Below are positions 14,012 through 18,939 of a stretch of 18,939 nt of DNA, one piece after another; position 1 is the stretch's first letter, and each line of letters starts with the position of its first letter. The position numbers and the translations under genes are program-made. Source of the stretch: Solimonas_A sp035476855 (GTDB lineage Bacteria > Pseudomonadota > Gammaproteobacteria > Nevskiales > Nevskiaceae). The DNA lies in contig DATILC010000169.1 in assembly GCA_035476855.1 (NCBI GenBank), forward strand, positions 1 through 18,939. Reading direction: 5' to 3'. The notes beneath the pieces are model-generated. The model saw only the letters and a list, made by a program, of their open reading frames with translations, did not search any database and was not told where the DNA came from.

Positions 14012-15220
14012 ATGATCAATCTCGAAAACCCCAAGAAGTTCCGCGGCCTGGTCGACCAGGCGCACCAGGTGGCGAAGGAAATCTTCCGCCCCAACTCGCG
14101 CAAGTACGACCTCGCCGAGCACGAGTACCCGAAGGAGCTGGACATCCTCGGCGCGCTGCTCGACGGCATGCATGCCAGCGGCGCCGGTGAAGGCGCCGGT
14201 GCCGCCGGCGTGCGCCGCGACTCGGTCGAGGACCAGGGCAACCGCAACAGCAGCAATCTCTCCACTGCGCTGGGCACGATGGAGCTGTGCTGGGGCGACG
14301 TCGGCTTCCTGCTGACGATGCCGCGCCAGGGCCTGGGCAACTCGGCGATCGCCTCGGTGGCCAACGACGAGCAGCTCAAGCGCTTCGCCGGCCGCTGGGC
14401 CGCGATGGCGATCACCGAGCCGCATTGCGGCTCCGACTCCGCCGCGATCCGTTGCAGCGCGACCAAGGACGGCGACCATTACGTCCTCAACGGCGACAAG
14501 ATATTCGTCACCAGCGGCGACCGCGCCGACCTGGTGGTGGTGTGGGCGACGCTGGACCGCAACATCGGCCGCGCCGCGGTGAAGTCCTTCGTGGTCGAGA
14601 AGGGCACGCCGGGCCTGGAACTGGTGCGCCTCGAACACAAGCTCGGCATCCGCGCCTCCGACACCGTGCAGTTCGCGCTGCGCGATTGCCGCGTGCACAA
14701 GGACAACCTGCTGGGCGATCCGGAGATCAATGTCGAGAAGGGTTTTGCCGGGGTCATGCAGACCTTCGACAATACCCGTCCGCTGGTCGCCGCCATGGGC
14801 GTGGGCCTGGCGCGTGCATGCCTCGAAGAGACGAGGAAAACCCTGGAGCAGGCCGGTATCGTCATCGACTACAACCGGCCGGCAATGGTGCAGTCCGCGG
14901 CCGCGGCGCAGTTCATGGCGATGGAAGCCGACTACGAAGCCGCGCGCTTGCTGACCATGCAGGCGGCCTGGATGGCGGACAACCGCAAGCCGAACTCGCT
15001 GCAGGCCTCGATGGCCAAGGCGAAGGCCGGTCGCAGCTGCGTCGACATCGCACTCAAGTGCGTCGAGCTCTGCGGCAGCATCGGTTACGGCGAGGGTGAG
15101 TTGCTGGAGAAGTGGGCGCGCGATTCGAAGATCCTCGACATCTTCGAAGGCACGCAGCAGATCCAGTTGCTGATCATCGCGCGGCGTTTGCTGGGCAAGA
15201 CATCGGCGGAGCTGAAGTAG
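14012..15220 (+). CDS. Acyl-CoA dehydrogenase, canonical motifs
   Basis: A 402-residue flavoenzyme oxidising acyl-CoA to 2-enoyl-CoA in beta-oxidation. It shows AITEPHCGSDSA (FAD/substrate signature), LNGDKIFVTSGDRAD (flavin contact), the helical C-terminal domain with CVELCGSIGYGEG, and the catalytic base E379 in ILDIFEGTQQIQ followed by the normal terminal helix. I choose the ATG at 14012, ten bases after the stop of the preceding dehydrogenase; longer in-frame forms would overlap that gene out of frame. A terminator follows about 57 bp after the stop, so the SRPBCC protein and both dehydrogenases make one transcription unit. Chain-length preference is not readable from sequence. Confidence 0.93.
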   Translation: MINLENPKKFRGLVDQAHQVAKEIFRPNSRKYDLAEHEYPKELDILGALLDGMHASGAGEGAGAAGVRRDSVEDQGNRNSSNLSTALGTMELCWGDVGFLLTMPRQGLGNSAIASVANDEQLKRFAGRWAAMAITEPHCGSDSAAIRCSATKDGDHYVLNGDKIFVTSGDRADLVVVWATLDRNIGRAAVKSFVVEKGTPGLELVRLEHKLGIRASDTVQFALRDCRVHKDNLLGDPEINVEKGFAGVMQTFDNTRPLVAAMGVGLARACLEETRKTLEQAGIVIDYNRPAMVQSAAAAQFMAMEADYEAARLLTMQAAWMADNRKPNSLQASMAKAKAGRSCVDIALKCVELCGSIGYGEGELLEKWARDSKILDIFEGTQQIQLLIIARRLLGKTSAELK

Positions 15221-15276
15221 TCAGCGCGCCTTGACGAGCACTGGGAGGCTCTCCTCGTCGAGTCCTCCTTTTTCTG

Positions 15277-15309
15277 AGCGGAACGGGTCAAACCGTTCCG
15301 CTTTTTTTT
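15277..15309 (+). terminator. Strong Rho-independent terminator of the dehydrogenase operon
   Basis: Perfect 10-bp stem AGCGGAACGG (15277-15286) and CCGTTCCGCT (15293-15302), a six-base loop and a run of eight T (15302-15309). A weaker GGAGG/CCTCC stem with TTTTT (about 15244-15273) lies just before it and may act in tandem. Confidence 0.95.
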
Positions 15310-15386
15310 GCCCGCCGTGGGCTGCCAGAATCGTTCATGGCATGATCATTTGCCCCGCCCCGGGGGCATCCCAGGACAGAAGCAAG

Positions 15387-16517
15387 GTGAATCTCGCGGA
15401 TCTGCTGCGCCGGCGCGACCGGTCAGTCATGCTGCTGTCCGGCAAGGTCGAGCCCGGCGAATGGAAAGCCCCCGGCGGCACGGAACGGGTGGTCCGTTTC
15501 GATGATGCCGCGGTGCTGCGCCTGACCGATGCCCATGAGTTCGCGCTGCTGAAGGGTTTTCCGGCCGGCCTCGACTGGACCCTGGTTGGCACCGACACCG
15601 GCATCGGTCGCCTGGCGGTCGACATCATCAGCATCGCCGACCCCGCGCGGCGCGCGCGGCTCGCCGTCGCCGAGGTCGGTGGCGCCGGCCAGCGCAGTGC
15701 ACTGCGCCTGCGCTGGCCGTTGTGGGCCGGCGATCGCGGCGGCTTCCATCTCGAACTGCGGCAGGAAGGGCAGGGCCGCGCGATGCTCAGCCTCGGCCTG
15801 CTGCTGAATCCGCGCCAGCGCGTGCTGCCCTGGATGCAGGGCACCGGTGTCGAGGTCGGACCCGGGCTGAACCCGCATGTGCTGCCGAGTGCCGGCGTGG
15901 AGGTGCGCTACGTCGAGGCGCTGTCGGCGGAGCAGTGGCTGCGCCTCTACAAGAAGACCGACCAGCCGCCGCGCGCGGTGACCGACAACCTCTGGGCCAA
16001 CTACGTCGTCGGCTCAGCCAGCACCCTCGACATCTGCGAGGACGGCAGCCTCGACTTCATCTTCTCCAACCACGTCTTCGAGCATCTGGTGAACCCGCTG
16101 GGCGTGCTGGAGCACTGGCTGCGCAAGCTCAAGCCGGGCGGGGTGATCGGCGGCGTCGTGCCCGACCTGCGCCATACCTTCGACCTGCGTCAGCCCGGCT
16201 CGACGCTGGCGGAGATCCTGGCGGAGCATGCGCAGGGCGGTTTCGATCTGCGGCCGGGCCACTACCAGCGCTGGTGTCGCTACACCGCGCCCTACAACAC
16301 GCCCGAGGAACTGGTGGCGCGCAACTACTCGGTACACGCGCATTACTACACGCCACAGAGCTTCGACGCGCTGGTAGGCCTGCTGCGCGACGAGGGCAGG
16401 CTGCACTCCGCGTTCTACGACACCGCCGCCAACAACAAGGACTTCGGCTTCCTGCTGTGGAAGGCGACGCCGGACTGGAGCCGTCTGGAAGACCGGCCCG
16501 GAGCGGACACTCAGTAG
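15387..16517 (+). CDS. Class I SAM-dependent methyltransferase with uncharacterised N-terminal domain
   Basis: A roughly 376-residue protein. Residues about 1-150 form a beta-rich domain I do not recognise (VMLLSGKVEPGEWK, then many short strands including RWPLWAGDRGGFHLELRQ). From about 153 a SAM-binding fold begins with VEVGPGLNP (motif I), followed by DFIFSNHVFEHLVNP (about 223-237) and the post-motif LRKLKPGGVIGGVVPD. That order matches Methyltransf_11-like enzymes, often found acting on glycans or small metabolites; the substrate here is unknown. The start is uncertain. A GTG at 15387 puts the conserved-looking NLADLLRRR first, while an ATG at 15342 adds 15 residues; neither has a good ribosome site. 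The previous operon terminates at 15309, so it should have its own promoter. Its stop overlaps the convergent crotonase by 7 bp. Confidence 0.8.
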   Translation: MNLADLLRRRDRSVMLLSGKVEPGEWKAPGGTERVVRFDDAAVLRLTDAHEFALLKGFPAGLDWTLVGTDTGIGRLAVDIISIADPARRARLAVAEVGGAGQRSALRLRWPLWAGDRGGFHLELRQEGQGRAMLSLGLLLNPRQRVLPWMQGTGVEVGPGLNPHVLPSAGVEVRYVEALSAEQWLRLYKKTDQPPRAVTDNLWANYVVGSASTLDICEDGSLDFIFSNHVFEHLVNPLGVLEHWLRKLKPGGVIGGVVPDLRHTFDLRQPGSTLAEILAEHAQGGFDLRPGHYQRWCRYTAPYNTPEELVARNYSVHAHYYTPQSFDALVGLLRDEGRLHSAFYDTAANNKDFGFLLWKATPDWSRLEDRPGADTQ

Positions 16518-17314
16518 TCGGACTGCCGCGGCTTGAACTCCGGCGCCTGCTTGGCCAGGCCGGCCTTCACCGCAATGCGCTGGTTCTTGCTGCGGAACAT
16601 GCGCAGCTGCAGCTTGCGCTCCAGCGCCAGGGCTTTGTTCTCCGTCGCCAGCCAGTTGCCATTGAGCAGCTGCTTGCCCGCGGCGACGGCGTCCGGCGAC
16701 TTGCCGGCGATCTCGCGTGCCAGGGCCTGGGCGGCGGCCAGCGGATCATCGGCCAGTTCGGTGACCAGGTTCAGCGCCAGGGCCTCGCGGCCGCTGACCA
16801 TCTGCCCGGTCAGCGTCAGCCGCTTGGCGACGTCGATCGGCATCAGCTCGCGCAGCAGCACGGTGCCGCCCATGTCCGGAATCAGGCCCCATTTCACTTC
16901 CATGATCGACAGCTTCGCTTCCGGCGACGCGATGCGGATGTCGGCGCCCAGCGCGATCTGCATGCCGCCGCCGAAGCAGTTGCCGTGGATCGCGGCGATC
17001 ACCGGCGCCTGCAGCTCGCGCCAGCACAGGCTGGCTTCCTGGAACACATTGATCTTCTTCACGCCGAAGGTGGCGAAGTGCTTGAAGAACTTCGGCAGGC
17101 TGGAGAAGGCGCTGGCGACGTCGAGGCCGGAGCAGAACGAGGGACCTTCGCCGCGCAGGACCACCGCGCGCACGTCACGCCGGCTGCGCAGCTGCTTCGC
17201 CACGGCGACCAGGCCCTGCAGCAGCAGGATGTCGAGGGCGTTGTGCTTCTCGGGACGGTTGAGGCTGACGGTTGCGATGCCGTCGGCGATGGCGAGAGTG
17301 ACGCGGTCATTCAT
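16511..17314 (-). CDS. Crotonase-family enzyme (enoyl-CoA hydratase/isomerase)
   Basis: A 267-residue crotonase-fold enzyme acting on acyl-CoA in the cytoplasm. Oxyanion-hole parts are FCSGLD (residues 60-65) and NCFGGGMQ (112-119). Aligned by spacing to rat crotonase, the first catalytic Glu (E144) is Q119 here, while the second (E164) is kept as E139 in SIMEVKWGLIPD. D147 matches D204 of dienoyl-CoA isomerase, whose triad is D176/E196/D204. The pattern Q-E-D points away from simple hydratase action and toward an isomerase-type reaction, for example dienoyl-CoA isomerisation (inference). The C-terminal helix (ALERKLQLRMF) is normal. It lies 109 bp downstream of the AraC regulator on the same strand, with two alternative hairpins just before its start. 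Confidence 0.9.
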   Translation of the reverse strand: MNDRVTLAIADGIATVSLNRPEKHNALDILLLQGLVAVAKQLRSRRDVRAVVLRGEGPSFCSGLDVASAFSSLPKFFKHFATFGVKKINVFQEASLCWRELQAPVIAAIHGNCFGGGMQIALGADIRIASPEAKLSIMEVKWGLIPDMGGTVLLRELMPIDVAKRLTLTGQMVSGREALALNLVTELADDPLAAAQALAREIAGKSPDAVAAGKQLLNGNWLATENKALALERKLQLRMFRSKNQRIAVKAGLAKQAPEFKPRQSDY

Positions 17315-17333
17315 GGCAGCAGGTCCGAAAGAG

Positions 17334-17358
17334 GGCAGGATGGCGGCATCCTGCCGCC
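17334..17358 (-). promoter_or_regulatory. Two mutually exclusive hairpins in the crotonase leader
   Basis: Read on the minus strand, GGCGGC pairs with GCCGCC across AGGAT (17342-17358). Alternatively GGCAGGAT pairs with ATCCTGCC across GCCGCC (17334-17355, 8-bp perfect stem). The 3' arm of the first is the loop of the second, so only one can form. The structures end 20 bp before the crotonase ATG. This resembles an attenuator or translational switch; no T-run follows. Confidence 0.45.
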
Positions 17359-17368
17359 ACGGGTCCTG

Positions 17369-17384
17369 AAAAGCGATCGTTCGC
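17369..17384 (-). terminator. Weak terminator candidate after araC-type regulator
   Basis: On the minus strand GCGA-ACGA-TCGC is followed by TTTT. The stem is only four pairs, so it would at best partially terminate transcription from the regulator into the crotonase gene. Confidence 0.3.
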
Positions 17385-17423
17385 GGGCCGTCATGCCCGG
17401 CGCCACGGCCAAGACCCGCAGCC

Positions 17424-18443
17424 TCAGGCTTCCATCTTGCCCATGCGCTGGCGGCGGCTTTCGCGGTACTGCACCGGGGTCATGCTGGACCAGCGCTTGA
17501 AGGCACGGTAGAAGGTGCTGGGCTCGGAGAAGCCGGTGAGATAGACGATGTTCTCGATCGGCTCGTTGGTCGAGCGCAGGAGCTTGCGGGCCAGGGCATA
17601 GCGGAAGTCCGACAGCAGCTGGCTGAAGCTGGTGCCGGCGCGCGACAGCTCGAAGCGCAGGCGGCGGGTCGGCACCCCGAGCTCCCTGGCCACGTCCTCG
17701 AGGTCGCACTTGTCCAGTTCGAGGCGCTGCGAGAACACCTTGCGGATGCCCTCGATCAGGTCCTGGCGCTTGAGGTTGGACAGGCGCTTCTCGGCCAGTT
17801 CCTCGTGCAGCTTGAGCAGGTCCGGGTCCCAGCGCGGCGAGCGGTAGGCCAGCAGCTTCTGGTCGAACCAGATCTCGCTCTCCGGGGCATCGAACTCAAC
17901 CGGGCAGCCGAACACCTTTTCGTATTCCTCCTGCGCCACCCGGGGCGAGAAGCGCAGGCGTACCCGTTGCGGCCCGAAGTGCTTGTCGGTGACCGACTTG
18001 GCGAAGGCGATCAGCTCGTACAGCACGCAGATCTCGGTGTGGCGCAGCTGGGGGGCATCCAGGGCCCCTCCCTGCACGACCGCGCGGGCGCCCTGGGCGT
18101 CCTCGATGATGCGCATGTTCATGGCATCGCTCAGCAGGCGCAGGTACTTCAGCGAGCGGCCGACGCCCTCGCCGAGGGTCTGGCTGCTGAAGATCAGGTA
18201 TTCCAGCACCTCGCCGTGGAACACCGGCAGGTGGGGGCAGAGGCGCAGGCCGACCTCCGGGTCGCCGGTGACCTGCTCGACCACCTGCCAGAACAGGGTC
18301 TGCAGGGCGTGCTCGGTGCGCATCTCGCGCAGCGGCAGGCTTTCGGCGTGGTAGCCGAGCTGCTGGTAGATGGCCGCCACGTCCCAGCCGGCCTTGACCA
18401 TCCCCGCATGGACAATCTGGAGCAGTTGCCCCGAGTCCTTCAT
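17424..18443 (-). CDS. AraC-family transcriptional regulator (arabinose-binding-domain type)
   Basis: A 339-residue transcription factor. Residues about 10-200 match the Arabinose_bd-like N-terminal domain used by OruR/ArgR-type AraC regulators to sense a small hydrophobic or amino-acid-like ligand (HGEVLEYLIFSSQTLGEGV, then the VRLRFSPR and CPVEFDAPESEIWFDQ segments). Residues about 235-330 hold the double helix-turn-helix: LEDVARELGVPTRRLRFEL and the second ENIVYLTGFSEPSTFYRAFKRW, ending SMTPVQYRES. The family usually activates adjacent lipid or aromatic catabolic genes. It is divergent from the DUF1302 gene over 152 bp, with a 15-bp palindrome and its own promoter between them, and upstream of the crotonase. 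It most likely controls these two neighbours and itself. Confidence 0.92.
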   Translation of the reverse strand: MKDSGQLLQIVHAGMVKAGWDVAAIYQQLGYHAESLPLREMRTEHALQTLFWQVVEQVTGDPEVGLRLCPHLPVFHGEVLEYLIFSSQTLGEGVGRSLKYLRLLSDAMNMRIIEDAQGARAVVQGGALDAPQLRHTEICVLYELIAFAKSVTDKHFGPQRVRLRFSPRVAQEEYEKVFGCPVEFDAPESEIWFDQKLLAYRSPRWDPDLLKLHEELAEKRLSNLKRQDLIEGIRKVFSQRLELDKCDLEDVARELGVPTRRLRFELSRAGTSFSQLLSDFRYALARKLLRSTNEPIENIVYLTGFSEPSTFYRAFKRWSSMTPVQYRESRRQRMGKMEA

Positions 18444-18473
18444 TGTTCTCGTCTCCCACCCGGTGGTCCGGGC

Positions 18474-18503
18474 ATTCTAGATTTGCCGTAAAGCCAGTGT
18501 CAC
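18474..18503 (-). promoter_or_regulatory. Candidate sigma70 promoter of the AraC-type gene
   Basis: On the minus strand GTGACA (18498-18503; 5 of 6 to the -35 consensus), an 18-bp spacer and TAGAAT (18474-18479; 5 of 6 to the -10 consensus). Transcription would start near 18467, giving a leader of about 24 bases. The -35 element lies inside the palindrome at 18493-18507. Confidence 0.55.
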
Positions 18504-18507
18504 TGGC
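18493..18507. promoter_or_regulatory. 15-bp palindrome, candidate operator between the AraC-type gene and DUF1302 gene
   Basis: GCCAGTG and CACTGGC are perfect 7-base inverted arms around a single T. GTGTCA, which spans the centre (18497-18502), recurs as a direct repeat at 18513-18518, 16 bp on, the arrangement AraC-type dimers often bind. It covers the -35 of the regulator gene. Confidence 0.6.
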
Positions 18508-18564
18508 CCCGGGTGTCAATTTCAGCGAACAATGGCAATGTTAGTCTCGGTCGTTGCTTATTCC

Positions 18565-18570
18565 TATAAA
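18565..18570 (+). promoter_or_regulatory. Candidate -10 element of the DUF1302 gene
   Basis: TATAAA lies 25 bp before the ATG in an AT-rich stretch. The -35 position (TTAGTC at 18541-18546) matches poorly, as expected of an activator-dependent promoter. A class of AraC-activated promoters looks like this. Confidence 0.4.
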
Positions 18571-18595
18571 TTTTTGGTGCCTGGGGAGAACCGTG

Positions 18596-18939
18596 ATGCG
18601 AAAGAGCACGTGGTCTGTGGCATTGCTGGCGCTGGTCTCGACGCAGGGGCAGGCGATCGAGTTCGAGTGGAACGGCGTCGAGGGCGGCTGGAAGAACGTG
18701 CTCTCCGTGGGTGCCGCCATGCGCATGGAGGAGCGCTCCAACAACCTGATTGGCAAGCTCAATGTGCCCGGCCAGCAGGGGCTCTGCGATGCCGACGACT
18801 GCATCTCGCTGGACGGCGATCCGGCCCCCAACCAGCGCCTGGTCGACGCGCCGGGCGCCTTCTTCGGCCACAACGGCGACAACGGCAACCTCAATTACGA
18901 CCGCTACGACCTGGTCGCCGCCACCACCAAGATCAACAG
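18596..18939 (+). CDS. DUF1302 family outer-membrane protein, 3'-truncated by window edge
   Basis: The first 114 residues of a large exported protein. The ATG at 18596 has a good ribosome site (GGGGAG), and an in-frame GTG lies one codon before it. Residues 1-20 are a signal peptide (MRKSTWSVALLALVSTQGQA). The mature start, IEFEWNGVEGGWKNVLSVGA followed by AMRMEERSNNLIGK, is the characteristic opening of DUF1302 proteins, which are predicted outer-membrane barrels of about 500-600 residues often found beside DUF1329 and acyl-CoA genes in hydrocarbon, sterol and fatty-acid degraders. Two Cys (GLCDADDCISLDGD) may form a disulfide in a loop. No stop occurs before the window ends. It is divergent from the AraC-type regulator and probably activated by it (inference). 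Confidence 0.85.
   Translation, partial: MRKSTWSVALLALVSTQGQAIEFEWNGVEGGWKNVLSVGAAMRMEERSNNLIGKLNVPGQQGLCDADDCISLDGDPAPNQRLVDAPGAFFGHNGDNGNLNYDRYDLVAATTKIN

Noticed and set aside
12580..14466. 628-codon open frame on the minus strand spanning both dehydrogenases
   Set aside because: It covers two well-supported plus-strand genes, has low-complexity Arg/Gln composition and no motif.
15722..17500. 592-codon plus-strand frame over the methyltransferase end and crotonase
   Set aside because: It runs through two unrelated genes, including one on the other strand; the translation is Ala/Arg/Gly-rich and fits nothing.
18533..18557. Possible sigma54 promoter (TGGCA) before the DUF1302 gene
   Set aside because: The GC pair required 10 bases after the GG is absent.

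Overview
The window is high-GC, densely coded bacterial chromosome. Base composition, gene types and the DUF1302 / AraC / FATP-type acyl-CoA synthetase set suggest a gammaproteobacterium of the Nevskiales/Solimonadaceae kind. That placement is inference from gene content, with no marker gene behind it. I see no rRNA, tRNA, CRISPR array, transposase or integrase, and no gene-free stretch over 300 bases (the largest gaps are about 150-190 bp).

Layout. (1) 1-2980: 3' part of an AddA-like helicase-nuclease for double-strand break repair, running in from the left. (2) 2987-4907, minus strand: 7Fe ferredoxin fdxA, a zinc-ribbon Nudix hydrolase, and a secreted L,D-transpeptidase whose N-terminal half looks like a POTRA domain. 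(3) 5094-5966: a secreted protein with a long Ala/Glu/Pro repeat followed by a probable outer-membrane beta-barrel, closed by a strong bidirectional terminator. (4) 6012-7373, minus: a class III nucleotide cyclase fused to an alpha/beta-hydrolase fold that has lost its catalytic residues. (5) 7534-9869: hotdog thioesterase and FATP-type acyl-CoA synthetase. (6) 9890-11979: a small YdcZ-type membrane protein, then an arsenic set arsR, arsC and an AqpS-like aquaglyceroporin. (7) 12164-15220: SRPBCC protein and two tandem acyl-CoA dehydrogenases, closed by a terminator. (8) 15387-16517: SAM methyltransferase with an unrecognised N-terminal domain. (9) 16511-18443, minus: crotonase-family enzyme and AraC-type regulator. 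(10) 18596 to the end: 5' part of a DUF1302 outer-membrane protein, divergent from the regulator.

Two themes hold the window together. Acyl-CoA chemistry (thioesterase, acyl-CoA synthetase, two dehydrogenases, a crotonase, an AraC regulator and a DUF1302 barrel) points to uptake and beta-oxidation of a hydrophobic substrate such as long-chain acids, alkanes or sterol side chains. The arsenic cassette lies inside that region: ArsC would reduce arsenate to arsenite, and the aquaporin-like channel would let arsenite leave down its gradient, with no ArsB/Acr3 pump visible here. Best candidates for novelty are the POTRA-L,D-transpeptidase fusion, the pseudo-hydrolase-cyclase fusion, the asymmetric dehydrogenase pair, the mutually exclusive hairpins before the crotonase, and the compact arsR operator/promoter on its own start codon.
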